Shown piece by piece: positions 25,052 to 33,476 of a stretch of 61,414 nucleotides of DNA. A program made the position numbers and the translations under genes. Source of the DNA: Aequorivita sp. (GTDB taxonomy: Bacteria > Bacteroidota > Bacteroidia > Flavobacteriales > Flavobacteriaceae); NCBI GenBank assembly GCA_020435825.1, contig JAGQYY010000004.1:12681-74094 (forward strand), written 5' to 3'. A model generated the notes under the pieces. It was not told the origin of the DNA and did no database searches. It was given only the letters and a program-made list of their open reading frames with translations. Numbering within the stretch: position 1 is the first letter of the stretch; every line of letters starts with the position of its first letter.

Positions 25052-27057
25052 AATGGAAATTGAAATTCCAGCACAGTGCCGGTGTCTTTTTTAGAGGTTA
25101 CCTTCATTTGGCCTTTTAAAAACTTTGTACGTTCTAGAAGTGTTTTCAGTCCTAATGATTTTACATCTTGGTATTTTTCTGTAAAGTCAAAGCCCACTCC
25201 ATTGTCTCTTATTGAGATAAGAATGTTATTGGTGAATTTTTTTACGGATACTTTTCCCGCTTCTGCGTTTGCGTGTTTTAATATATTACTGAGGCTTTCT
25301 TGAATTATCCGATAGATATTTACTTCGTCCTCTGTTGAGAAAATGTTGTCAATATTATCAATTTCAGCAGAAATGAAAAGCGTAGTGTTTTCATCTATCA
25401 TGTTTATGGTGTATTCAATGGCCTTGGTAATGCCCAGTTCTTGTAGCTGAAAGGGGTGCAAATCTTTAGAAATTGCCCGGACTTCTTCTATGGTATGGTC
25501 AACCATTTTTTTTGTGTCATCATCGCCACTTGCCATCAGCTTGTTTTTGATGACCAATAATTGTTGGCCAATACCGTCGTGTAGGTCTTTTGATATTCTT
25601 CGGCGCTCGCTTTCCTGAGAAATTAGCAATTCCTGACTAAATTTTTCTTGAAGGATTTTATTGCTTCTTAAATGCCTTTGGTTACGGAAAAGCAAGATTA
25701 GGCCAAAACCTAGGAGAATGGCAATACCGCCAAAAAGCATGGCTTTTTTAAAACCTTCATTGTCCTTCTCAAGAAGGGAGATGCTTGTGGATTTTTCAAC
25801 AAGTTCTTTTTCCTTTTTTTCCGTTTCGTAAAGAGTTTGGTAGTAAGCGAGTGCATTTGCGGTACTGCGATTGTATATAGAATCTTTGATGGCATTTGCA
25901 GCTTGGTTGTTTTCAACACTCTTTTTATAATCTTCCGTGTCAAAATAGAGTTCAGAAAGAAAAGAGTAGGAACTCATTATTTCATCTTCCATTCCTATTT
26001 TTTTTGCTATTTCTAGCTTGTTCTGCGCAAGTTTTATTGCTTCTTCATATTTGCCAATTGTTTGAAGATACTTGGCTTTTCCCCCTAAAAAATTTAGTTC
26101 TGCTGAAGGATCTCCAGAGAGGTCATATTCCAGATTCTCTATAAGCTCTAAATGTTTTTTTGCCTCAATAATCTGGTTATGCTCACAATAATATTCTATT
26201 AATCTTGAATGGATACCAATAAATGTGGATCGTTCTGATTCCTCTTTAATGAAAATTTTCTCGGCGGTTAACAATGACCTGTATTCTAAATCACGTTCTC
26301 CCATTTTTTTATAATCTAGCGCCTGATTGTAATATTCATTTGACAAAAACCTGCTCAATCCTAATGTTTTCATCTTATCAATTAAAGCATTGCGCTCCAT
26401 CTTTGCTTTTTCATAAAAACCATTCATGCTAAACATGCTAATGATTCCTTGCTGTGCATAAACCATATAGTCATATTCTTTTTTGATTTCATATATAGTG
26501 TACGCTTGGGTAAAATCTTCACCTGCTAAAACAAATCTCCCCAAATTTGAATATGCCTGCCCTCTAAAAAGATAAGTGTCTGCAATGTTCAGGGAATCGG
26601 TTTTTGAAAAATTTTCCAGTGCCATGTTATAATCTTCAATGGCTTTTTTAAGATCTACCTTGGTGTTGGCTTTACCGCGTTTAATATAAAGGCCGCCCAG
26701 CAAAAGACTGTCTCTGATTTTATATTTACGTGCAAGTACGCTATTTATTATGGTTACTGCATTCAGGGGGTCGTTTGCATAGTTGGTAAGCGGATACTGG
26801 AGATTCATCGCCTTCCTAGCGGCATCCTCAATACTGTCCATCTCTTGCGCCAAACTTATGTATTGTATGCTATATTTTATAAAAGCGTCACTATCGGAAA
26901 AAAATGTTCGGGACAATAGACTGTCAAGCGCCGTTAGACGTTCTGTTTTGGTCTTGGCTGAAGCTAATTTTTTTTCATAATGTGGAATATCTTGACTATA
27001 CCCCGAAGCTGGGGAAAATGCAATAATGAAAAAGAGGATTACTATTTTTTTCAGCAC
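25048..27057 (-). CDS. Sensor histidine kinase with tetratricopeptide repeats (NarX-like, HisKA_3)
   Basis: A 669-residue protein starting at GTG 27057 (LKKIVILFFIIAFS...), with a signal sequence, then about 400 residues of tetratricopeptide-like helical pairs (DTYLFRGQAYSNLGRFVLAGEDF, KYLQTIGKYEEAIKLAQNKLEIAKKIG), one membrane helix (about 441-460, MLFGGIAILLGFGLILLF), and a kinase core. The phospho-acceptor His is in ERRRISKDLHDGIGQQ (about 490), followed by the HATPase N box (IIQESLSNILKHANAEAG) and G1 box (DNGVGFDF). The periplasmic repeats probably bind a protein or peptide partner rather than a small ligand. It forms an operon with the response regulator. Confidence 0.93.
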   Translation of the reverse strand: MLKKIVILFFIIAFSPASGYSQDIPHYEKKLASAKTKTERLTALDSLLSRTFFSDSDAFIKYSIQYISLAQEMDSIEDAARKAMNLQYPLTNYANDPLNAVTIINSVLARKYKIRDSLLLGGLYIKRGKANTKVDLKKAIEDYNMALENFSKTDSLNIADTYLFRGQAYSNLGRFVLAGEDFTQAYTIYEIKKEYDYMVYAQQGIISMFSMNGFYEKAKMERNALIDKMKTLGLSRFLSNEYYNQALDYKKMGERDLEYRSLLTAEKIFIKEESERSTFIGIHSRLIEYYCEHNQIIEAKKHLELIENLEYDLSGDPSAELNFLGGKAKYLQTIGKYEEAIKLAQNKLEIAKKIGMEDEIMSSYSFLSELYFDTEDYKKSVENNQAANAIKDSIYNRSTANALAYYQTLYETEKKEKELVEKSTSISLLEKDNEGFKKAMLFGGIAILLGFGLILLFRNQRHLRSNKILQEKFSQELLISQESERRRISKDLHDGIGQQLLVIKNKLMASGDDDTKKMVDHTIEEVRAISKDLHPFQLQELGITKAIEYTINMIDENTTLFISAEIDNIDNIFSTEDEVNIYRIIQESLSNILKHANAEAGKVSVKKFTNNILISIRDNGVGFDFTEKYQDVKSLGLKTLLERTKFLKGQMKVTSKKDTGTVLEFQFPL

Positions 27058-27126
27058 AAATGAATTATTTCTGAAGAAGATAAAAGTACTTAAATTATTG
27101 TAAATAAACCATATCTAAAAACCATT

Positions 27127-27561
27127 CTATTTTATATAGAAGCAATTTCTACCATAATCTATCACTGCCCGATGCTTCTTTAAAAAATCTGCGCCAATGA
27201 TGCCATGAACGGGTCCTTCATTCACCTGCAACAATGCCTCATTTACGTGTGAAAGGTCAAAAAGTACGAAATCCATATTTTTAATTTCCCAATTATGTAT
27301 GCTAAATTCATTTTTTCGGGACAACATAGTTTCCATATTTATGGCGCCAGCTCCCGCAGCTTTAATGATACTTTCCTCGCTTATCAATAAGAAATGTGTA
27401 CTGTCCCTGAAACCCACGCAGCTTGCAGATGCGCCAGTATCCAGAATAAAATCTCCCAAGACAGTGTTTATTTTTGCTGAAAAAAGATAATGGCCGGTGG
27501 CTAGCTTTTTAAGCGGAATGCGATGAAAACCTTGGCCCTCAAGAAATTTGCGTAGCTGCAT
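27127..27561 (-). CDS. Retropepsin-like aspartic protease
   Basis: A 144-residue protein from ATG 27561 with the aspartyl protease signature DFILDTGASASCVG (Asp41-Thr-Gly), then a second hydrophobic block and GIIGADFLKKHRAVIDYG near the end. This is the single-domain architecture of bacterial retropepsin-like proteases, which act as dimers. There is no signal peptide, so it is probably cytoplasmic. Substrates are unknown. It is divergent from tatD, with a 47-base gap. Confidence 0.8.
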   Translation of the reverse strand: MQLRKFLEGQGFHRIPLKKLATGHYLFSAKINTVLGDFILDTGASASCVGFRDSTHFLLISEESIIKAAGAGAINMETMLSRKNEFSIHNWEIKNMDFVLFDLSHVNEALLQVNEGPVHGIIGADFLKKHRAVIDYGRNCFYIK

Positions 27562-27595
27562 TGATTTTTTGTGTAAAGATAGTAAACAAAATAAG

Positions 27596-27603
27596 TAGCT
27601 TTG
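27596..27603 (+). promoter_or_regulatory. Candidate -7 box for tatD
   Basis: TAGCTTTG matches TAnnTTTG exactly and ends five bases before ATG 27609, so the transcript would be nearly leaderless. A TTG lies 24 bases upstream, a slightly long spacing. Confidence 0.4.
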
Positions 27604-27608
27604 CAACT

Positions 27609-28373
27609 ATGTTGACTGACACACACACCCATCTATATAGTGATGCATTTGAAGAAGACCGACCGCAGGTGGTGCAACGTGCTTTTGATGCTGGCATAAA
27701 ACGCTTTTTTATTCCGGCCATTGATTCCGGTTATACCCAAGCGATGTATTCATTGGAAAAAGAATATCCCCAGAACATTTTTTTGATGATGGGTTTGCAT
27801 CCAACCTCGGTAAAGGAAAATTTTGAAGAAGAATTGGCGCATGTTGAGGAACAATTCAAAATAAGAAATTTTTATGCCGTTGGTGAGATTGGCATCGATC
27901 TTTATTGGGATAAAACTACTTTGCAAATTCAGAAAACAGCTTTCAAAAGGCAAATTCAATTGGCAAAAAAATACAAATTGCCTATAGTTATTCATTGCCG
28001 TGATGCCTTTGATGAAATTTTTGAAGTTTTGGAAACTGAAAAAAGCGAAGATCTATTCGGGATTTTTCACTGTTTTACTGGAACTTTGGAGCAAGCAGAA
28101 AGAGCCATTTCCTATAATATGAAACTTGGGATTGGCGGCGTAGTTACCTTTAAAAATGGAAAGATTGATGCGTTTTTGAACCAGATTCCCCTGAAACATA
28201 TCGTTTTGGAAACCGATTCACCTTATCTTGCCCCAGCGCCTTTCCGTGGAAAACGGAATGAAAGTAGCTATTTGTCCTTGATCTGTAAAAAGGTTTCTGA
28301 GATTTATGGAATTCCTGAAGAAAAGATAGCGCGAGTTACTACTCAAAATTCAAAAAACGTTTTTGGAATATAA
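27609..28373 (+). CDS. TatD-family metal-dependent deoxyribonuclease
   Basis: A 254-residue TIM-barrel hydrolase. Metal ligands are seen in DTHTHLY (His6, His8), GEIGIDLYWD (Glu), PIVIHCRDAFDE (His), FHCFTGT (His) and ETDSPYLAP (Asp), in the order typical of TatD/YcfH enzymes with 3'-5' exonuclease activity in DNA repair. ATG 27609 is chosen because the family begins right at this motif. It is followed 17 bases later by the asparaginase gene, so the two are probably co-transcribed. Confidence 0.93.
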   Translation: MLTDTHTHLYSDAFEEDRPQVVQRAFDAGIKRFFIPAIDSGYTQAMYSLEKEYPQNIFLMMGLHPTSVKENFEEELAHVEEQFKIRNFYAVGEIGIDLYWDKTTLQIQKTAFKRQIQLAKKYKLPIVIHCRDAFDEIFEVLETEKSEDLFGIFHCFTGTLEQAERAISYNMKLGIGGVVTFKNGKIDAFLNQIPLKHIVLETDSPYLAPAPFRGKRNESSYLSLICKKVSEIYGIPEEKIARVTTQNSKNVFGI

Positions 28374-28390
28374 ATTAGGTGTAAATAAAG

Positions 28391-29419
28391 ATGACAAAAA
28401 AACCGAACATACTCCTTATATATACTGGCGGAACCATAGGGATGATAAAAGATTTTGAAACCGGCGCGCTGCGCAATTTCAATTTTGATGAATTGCTGAG
28501 CCATATCCCAGAGCTGAAGCTATTGGATTGTAATATTACAACAACCACATTCTCTAAGCCGATCGATAGCTCTAATATGAACCCAAAATATTGGGTGGAC
28601 ATTTCTACCATTATTGAAGAAAACTATGAAAAGATGGACGGTTTTGTAGTGCTTCACGGCAGTGATACCATGAGCTACACCGCTTCGGCTTTAAGTTTTA
28701 TGTTGGAAAATTTGGGTAAGCCCGTCATTTTCACTGGATCTCAATTGCCAATAGGTGATTTGCGAACAGATGCTAAGGAAAATCTAATTACATCCATCCA
28801 GATTGCTTCACTTCAGGAAAAAGGCGTCTCAAAAATTGCTGAGGTCTGTCTTTATTTTGAATACAAATTATATCGCGCAAACCGAACAACCAAGATAAAT
28901 GCAGAGCATTTTGAAGCATTCGCCTCATTAAATTATCCCGAATTGGTACAAAGTGGGGTGCATTTGGTGGTTAACAATGAAGCGTTATACAGACCAAACC
29001 GAAGGAAAAAGTTGAAAGTCCACAAAACATTGGAGAGTAATATTCTTCTGGTAAAAATGTTCCCGGGAATTGATGAAGCAACGGTAAAATATCTTTTTGA
29101 ATATCCTGAAATAAAAGGATTGGTGCTTGAAACCTACGGAAGTGGTAATGTAACCAATGCCGAATGGTTTATAGATTCACTTAAAAAAGTGATTAAAAAA
29201 GGAGTTCCCGTTATTAATGTGACGCAATGTTCCGGCGGAAGTGTGAATATGGGCCTTTATGAAACCAGTACCGAACTAAAAAAAATAGGTGTTATTAGCG
29301 CAAAAGACTGCACTACGGAGGCCGCTCTAGCAAAATTAATGTACTTATTGGGTCAAAAAATTTCGGCTAACAGCTTCAAAACCATATTTGAAACTTCTTT
29401 GCGCGGAGAAATGCAATAA
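28391..29419 (+). CDS. ansA: Type I L-asparaginase
   Basis: A 342-residue cytoplasmic asparaginase that hydrolyses asparagine to aspartate and ammonia. The first active-site threonine is in YTGGTIGM (Thr15), the second in VLHGSDTMSYTASALSFM (Asp92-Thr93), and FTGSQLPIGDLRTDAKENL completes the catalytic loop. The absence of a signal peptide and the sequence type put it with AnsA rather than periplasmic AnsB. It is unrelated to the Ntn-type isoaspartyl peptidase at 55.5 kb. It lies downstream of tatD and upstream of tRNA-Ser. Confidence 0.94.
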   Translation: MTKKPNILLIYTGGTIGMIKDFETGALRNFNFDELLSHIPELKLLDCNITTTTFSKPIDSSNMNPKYWVDISTIIEENYEKMDGFVVLHGSDTMSYTASALSFMLENLGKPVIFTGSQLPIGDLRTDAKENLITSIQIASLQEKGVSKIAEVCLYFEYKLYRANRTTKINAEHFEAFASLNYPELVQSGVHLVVNNEALYRPNRRKKLKVHKTLESNILLVKMFPGIDEATVKYLFEYPEIKGLVLETYGSGNVTNAEWFIDSLKKVIKKGVPVINVTQCSGGSVNMGLYETSTELKKIGVISAKDCTTEAALAKLMYLLGQKISANSFKTIFETSLRGEMQ

Positions 29420-29499
29420 ATTAACCTCTTAAATTATTTTATGGCGTTAATTTTTTTGTGATATTTGGCACTCCATTTTCAAAATGGCTGATTATTAAT

Positions 29500-29587
29500 A
29501 GAGAGGTGGCCGAGTGGTCGAAGGCGCACGCCTGGAAAGTGTGTATACGCCACAAGCGTATCGAGGGTTCGAATCCCTTCCTCTCTG
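29500..29587 (+). tRNA. tRNA-Ser (anticodon GGA)
   Basis: An 88-base cloverleaf with acceptor arms AGAGAGG (29500-29506) and CCTCTCT (29580-29586), discriminator G at 29587 and T-loop TTCGAATC. The anticodon stem is CACGC/GTGTG with anticodon GGA at 29534-29536, reading UCC/UCU. A long variable arm (TACGCCACAAGCGTA) marks the serine class. The 3' CCA is not encoded and must be added. Confidence 0.97.
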
Positions 29588-29638
29588 CAACAAACTTATA
29601 GAATATTTAGAAACTCATTTGAGTGTAAATTAATATTC

Positions 29639-29670
29639 TTGCAGATTAACTAAATTATTTTATATCTTTA
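29639..29670 (+). promoter_or_regulatory. Candidate promoter of the exbB operon
   Basis: TTG (29639-29641) and TATCTTTA (29663-29670, one mismatch to TAnnTTTG) are separated by 21 bases, 36 bases before ATG 29707. Confidence 0.45.
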
Positions 29671-29706
29671 AACCTTTAACTAAAAACAAACTTTAAGTCG
29701 ATAGCA

Positions 29707-30516
29707 ATGAAAAAATTATTTTCTATTATGGCGCTTGCCGCAATCGTTTTTGCAGGCACGTTAAATGCAAACGCTGCAACAGCGCAAACAATGCCAACCA
29801 GTTCACAGGCGCTGGTAACAGCAGCCACATTTACTATTATTCAAGATGAAGCAGCTCCCACTGCCGAGACCGAAAAAGGATTTCACCAAGAGTTAAAAGA
29901 GCGTTTCGTGGAAGGTGGCCCTGGATTTATGGGGATTGTATTACTGTGTTTAATTCTTGGTTTGGCTATTGCTATTGAAAGAATTATATACCTTAATCTT
30001 TCTACCACAAACACTCAAAAATTGGCCCAGGATGTGGAAGATGCTTTAAACAGCGGCGGAATTGAAGCTGCTAAAGAAGTATGCAGAAACACAAAAGGCC
30101 CTGTTGCTTCAATCTACTATCAAGGTTTGGACCGCGCCCACGAAGGTATTGATATTGCTGAAAAAGCAGTAGTTGCCTATGGTGGTGTTCAGATGGGCCA
30201 GCTTGAAAAGAATGTATCTTGGATATCTCTTTTCATCGCTTTGGCTCCGATGCTTGGTTTCATGGGTACGGTAATCGGGATGATTATTGCCTTTGATAAA
30301 ATTCAGGCAGCTGGTGATATGAACCCGTCACTTGTGGCAGGAGGTATTAAAGTGGCACTTTTAACAACTGTATTTGGTTTGATCGTGGCTATTATACTTC
30401 AAATTTTCTATAACTATATTATCGCTAAGATTGATAGTATCGTTAATAGCATGGAAGATGCTTCTATCACTTTGATCGACATGTTGTTCGACTACAAACA
30501 AAAAAACAAAATCTAA
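29707..30516 (+). CDS. exbB: ExbB/TolQ/MotA-family proton channel subunit
   Basis: A 269-residue inner-membrane protein of the energy-transducing complex that couples proton flow to TonB-type work at the outer membrane. It starts with a cleavable-looking signal sequence (LFSIMALAAIVFAGTLNANA), a Bacteroidota feature missing in E. coli ExbB, then TM1 (about 72-95), a long cytoplasmic loop, and the two conserved helices with SLFIALAPMLGFMGTVIGMI and LVAGGIKVALLTTVFGLIVAI. It heads a four-gene operon, exbB - unknown - exbD - exbD. Confidence 0.92.
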   Translation: MKKLFSIMALAAIVFAGTLNANAATAQTMPTSSQALVTAATFTIIQDEAAPTAETEKGFHQELKERFVEGGPGFMGIVLLCLILGLAIAIERIIYLNLSTTNTQKLAQDVEDALNSGGIEAAKEVCRNTKGPVASIYYQGLDRAHEGIDIAEKAVVAYGGVQMGQLEKNVSWISLFIALAPMLGFMGTVIGMIIAFDKIQAAGDMNPSLVAGGIKVALLTTVFGLIVAIILQIFYNYIIAKIDSIVNSMEDASITLIDMLFDYKQKNKI

Positions 30517-30528
30517 ACAAACCACAAG

Positions 30529-30954
30529 ATGGCATTACATAAAGTTTTAAAAATAGTAGCATTGCTTCTAAGCGTTGCAGGAGTTATTTTTCTTGCAATG
30601 ATCATCGCAAAAGGTGATACAGAAGTTGCCGCAACTGGCGCTGGAGTTGATGGTTTTCTTTACGTTGCTTATATAATATTTGCAATTACAATACTATTCG
30701 TTCTTTTCTTTGTGCTAAAAGGATTAGCGGCAGGAAATATTAAGAACACATTAATTTCTATAGGAGCATTTCTACTTATAGTCGTTATCTCTTACGTCTT
30801 GGCGAACGGTACACCTATGGAAATGCAGGAAGGCGAGATGCTTTCCGCAAGTGGTTCTAAATGGGTTGGTACTGGATTGTATACATTCTACATATTAGCA
30901 GTATTAGCTATTGGAGCAATGGTTTTCAGCGGAATTAAAAAAATATCAAAATAA
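30529..30954 (+). CDS. Four-helix membrane protein in the exbBD operon, unknown function
   Basis: A 141-residue protein that is almost wholly membrane-embedded: helices near 7-27, 41-63, 75-93 and 111-133, with short polar loops (KGDTEVAATGAGVDG, NGTPMEMQEGEMLSASGSK). I do not recognise a named domain. It lies 12 bases after exbB, and its stop overlaps the exbD start (ATAATGG), so it is made together with the proton-channel complex and may be a Bacteroidota-specific accessory subunit. Confidence 0.85.
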   Translation: MALHKVLKIVALLLSVAGVIFLAMIIAKGDTEVAATGAGVDGFLYVAYIIFAITILFVLFFVLKGLAAGNIKNTLISIGAFLLIVVISYVLANGTPMEMQEGEMLSASGSKWVGTGLYTFYILAVLAIGAMVFSGIKKISK

Positions 30955-31583
30955 TGGCAAGAAGAGCAACACCTGAAGTAAATGCAGGGTCGATGGCTGA
31001 CATCGCTTTCCTCTTGCTTATCTTTTTCTTGGTAACTACTACCATTGAAAAGGACAAGGGTATAGCGAGACAATTGCCGCCCAAGGAGCCGCCTACAGAC
31101 GAACAAGTAAAAATCAAGGAAAAAAACCTCTTTATTGTTAATGTTAACAGAAGCGACCAATTGCTTGTAGAGGAAAAACTGATGGAGCTTAAAGATCTGC
31201 GCCAAGCAGCAATCGATTTTCTTGACAACGGAGGTGCACCCTCTGGAACTGCAGAGTATTGCGATTATTGCAAGGGTAAAAGAAATCCGGAATCATCGGA
31301 TAATCCTGATAAAGCAGTTATATCTGTTCAGAATGATAGGCTTACTTCTTATAAAATGTATATAGCTGTCCAAAATGAACTTGTCGCTGCATACAATTTT
31401 TTAAGAGATCGGGAATCTGAAAGACTTTATGGATGGAAGTTTACCGAGAAGACGAAAGACCTTGATGAAGGGAAGATAAAAGGCGAAGCTGCAAAAGATG
31501 CTTTACAGGAAAAACTGGAAACTATTCAAAAGTTATTTCCTCAAAAACTTTCTGAAGCAGAACCTAAAAAATCCGGACAATAA
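30954..31583 (+). CDS. ExbD/TolR-family protein, first copy
   Basis: A 209-residue biopolymer transport protein with a single N-terminal membrane helix, NAGSMADIAFLLLIFFLVTTTIEKDKG, which carries the essential proton-binding aspartate (Asp18 region), followed by a periplasmic domain. The periplasmic part is longer than E. coli ExbD (about 140 residues) and includes a Cys-containing insertion (YCDYCKGKRN). It pairs with ExbB and is the third gene of the operon. Confidence 0.92.
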   Translation: MARRATPEVNAGSMADIAFLLLIFFLVTTTIEKDKGIARQLPPKEPPTDEQVKIKEKNLFIVNVNRSDQLLVEEKLMELKDLRQAAIDFLDNGGAPSGTAEYCDYCKGKRNPESSDNPDKAVISVQNDRLTSYKMYIAVQNELVAAYNFLRDRESERLYGWKFTEKTKDLDEGKIKGEAAKDALQEKLETIQKLFPQKLSEAEPKKSGQ

Positions 31584-31593
31584 TATATAGAAT

Positions 31594-32067
31594 ATGTCAA
31601 AATTTAAAAAGAAAAAAGACGGTGGATTGCCGGCCATATCTACAGCATCCTTACCGGATATTGTATTTATGCTCCTGTTCTTCTTCATGGTCGTAACAGT
31701 ATTGCGCGATGACAATCTGCTTGTTCAAAACAAATTGCCAAAGGCCGATCAAGTTGAGAAACTAAAGAAAGACCGATCGGTTTATATTTATGCTGGAAAG
31801 CCAAGCTCCAGATATCAGGACAAATACGGCTCAGAGCCTAAAATACAGATTGGTGATAAGTACACTGATCTTTCCAATATTAAATTTGCATTAACGGAAG
31901 CACGCCAAAAACTTCTTCCTGAACTTCAGGATTATGTGATGGTTGCACTTAAAGTTGATGAAAAGACAAATACCGGAATGGTTACAGATATTAAACAGGA
32001 ATTACGTGATCTTAACATGTTAAAGATTATCTATATTACCACTCCTGGAAATGAAATAAATCAATAA
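31594..32067 (+). CDS. ExbD/TolR-family protein, second copy
   Basis: A 157-residue ExbD paralogue with the same N-terminal helix, ISTASLPDIVFMLLFFFMVVTVLRDD, containing the membrane aspartate (Asp18 region), and a shorter periplasmic domain. Two adjacent, different ExbD subunits with one ExbB are usual in Bacteroidota. It is the last gene of the operon; a strong terminator follows 22 bases after its stop. Confidence 0.92.
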   Translation: MSKFKKKKDGGLPAISTASLPDIVFMLLFFFMVVTVLRDDNLLVQNKLPKADQVEKLKKDRSVYIYAGKPSSRYQDKYGSEPKIQIGDKYTDLSNIKFALTEARQKLLPELQDYVMVALKVDEKTNTGMVTDIKQELRDLNMLKIIYITTPGNEINQ

Positions 32068-32088
32068 GGCTTTTTAGCTATATTTTTT

Positions 32089-32130
32089 AAAACGCCTTGA
32101 CCCGAGGTTTTTTGGGATCAAGGCGTTTTT
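32089..32130 (+). terminator. Terminator of the exbBD operon
   Basis: AACGCCTTGA (32091-32100) pairs with TCAAGGCGTT (32118-32127) around a 17-base loop that adds CCC/GGG pairing; a T tract follows. Confidence 0.85.
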
Positions 32131-32165
32131 TTGTTCCCTTTATTCTGAAAAATAAATTTATCTTT

Positions 32166-32876
32166 ATGGGTATGCAAAAGATATTTAGAATCTACTTTAC
32201 ATTATTTATAGGTCTTGTTTCTATTACAGTTTTGGCTCAGGACACTATTCCTCCTGTATCAGTTGATTCGCTTTATAGAGAGGACCAGTTTTATATTGGC
32301 CTAACATATAATGCGCCCTTAAATATGCCCTCTGGAGTGAATACTCGTGGTCTTTCTGGTGGTGTTCAATTCGGATTTGTTAGGGATATGCCCATTAACA
32401 AACAAAGAAATATTGCTATTGCAATAGGCGCAGGAATTGCAATTGACCAATTTGGACAGAATCTTTTTATAGGAGAAAACGCAAATAACGAAACAATTTT
32501 TAGGGTTTTAGATGGGAATGTAGATTTTACCCGAAATCGATTCAATATGGCCATAATTGAAGCTCCTTTGGAATTCAGATGGCGAACTTCTACAGCTTCA
32601 AGCTATAAATTTTGGAGGGTTTATGCTGGCTTTAGGGTGGGTTATGCATATTGGTATAAAGCAACTTTTAAACAACCAGGGAACAACGTGAACCAAACAA
32701 AAATTCCAGAGTTTGATCCAGTTCGATTGTCTGCTACACTAAGTTTTGGATACAGCACGTTTAACTTATTTGCTTCCTATAGTATAAATCCTTTCTTCAA
32801 AGATGCAGTGACTGTTGATGGGGAAGCGGTGGATTTTAGAACCCTCAAACTAGGTTTGATGTTCTACATTCTATAA
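32166..32876 (+). CDS. Outer-membrane beta-barrel protein (porin-like family)
   Basis: A 236-residue exported protein from ATG 32166. The signal peptide (IFRIYFTLFIGLVSITVLAQ) is followed by a short linker and beta strands such as FYIGLTYNAPLNM, GGVQFGFVRDM, IAIAIGAGIAIDQFG, APLEFRWRTS, YAGFRVGYAYWYK and a terminal LKLGLMFYIL ending in an aromatic/leucine pattern. It resembles the outer-membrane barrel families common next to exbD in Flavobacteriaceae; it does not look like PorT itself. Its last bases overlap the convergent membrane-protein gene. Confidence 0.82.
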   Translation: MGMQKIFRIYFTLFIGLVSITVLAQDTIPPVSVDSLYREDQFYIGLTYNAPLNMPSGVNTRGLSGGVQFGFVRDMPINKQRNIAIAIGAGIAIDQFGQNLFIGENANNETIFRVLDGNVDFTRNRFNMAIIEAPLEFRWRTSTASSYKFWRVYAGFRVGYAYWYKATFKQPGNNVNQTKIPEFDPVRLSATLSFGYSTFNLFASYSINPFFKDAVTVDGEAVDFRTLKLGLMFYIL

Positions 32877-33476
32877 CCAAAGGTTGAATAGAATCAATTG
32901 CGGTAATGCCCCCAAAAATAATCCCACGCCAAGTTCTGGATACGTGTGCGAATTATTATTCAGACGGGATGAAGCAACCCAGCCGTTTACAAAAAGGAAA
33001 AAACTGATAGTTATAAGTAAGTTTATTTTGAAATGTGCACTCAATCCAACAAGAAACATTAAAATTCCAGCTACGCCCATTTGGTGAAGGCTGACTTTTA
33101 ATTTAAAAAACACCATGACCAGCGCACTAAAGGCTGAAAAAAGAATTCCAACAAAAAAATAATATAACTCAGGGTCTTCATAAGGATCAAAAACCATTTT
33201 GATGATAAGCAATAAAAGAACACACTGTATCATTAAAGGAAATTTGCGCTCCTTCACTTCTTTTAAATAGATGGTTTCCACAACGCGTATATTTTTCAAA
33301 AAGAAAAAGATAACAATAGGAATTAAAATAGTAATGATTATAATTGAAAAAAGTTCCACACGAACCAACTGGGGGTCTAAATATTTGGGCGTAACACTGT
33401 AATAAAGTATGGTGCCCAAAATAGGCATCAATAAAGGATGAAAGATATATGATGCGGTTTTAAGAAATAAATTCAT
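32871..33476 (-). CDS. Integral membrane protein of unknown function, linked to rpoN
   Basis: A 201-residue protein with about six membrane helices (for example LFSIIIITILIPIVIFFFL, LMIQCVLLLLIIKMV, LYYFFVGILFSAFSALVMVFF, LGVGLFLGALPQLILFNLWL) and a conserved-looking polar motif KLKVSLHQMG. ATG 33476 overlaps the rpoN stop (TGATG), so it is translationally coupled to rpoN. Its function is unknown; KxSxHxxG loosely recalls PAP2-type enzymes, but the other motifs of that family are missing. Confidence 0.8.
   Translation of the reverse strand: MNLFLKTASYIFHPLLMPILGTILYYSVTPKYLDPQLVRVELFSIIIITILIPIVIFFFLKNIRVVETIYLKEVKERKFPLMIQCVLLLLIIKMVFDPYEDPELYYFFVGILFSAFSALVMVFFKLKVSLHQMGVAGILMFLVGLSAHFKINLLITISFFLFVNGWVASSRLNNNSHTYPELGVGLFLGALPQLILFNLWL

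Noticed and set aside
32166-32876. Identification of the barrel gene as porT/sprT of the T9SS
   Set aside because: It lacks the conserved N-terminal phrases of PorT and its position after exbD is shared by an unrelated barrel family.
32871-33476. PAP2 phosphatase identity for the rpoN-linked membrane protein
   Set aside because: Only a loose KxSxH pattern is seen; the PSGH and SRxxxxxH motifs are missing.
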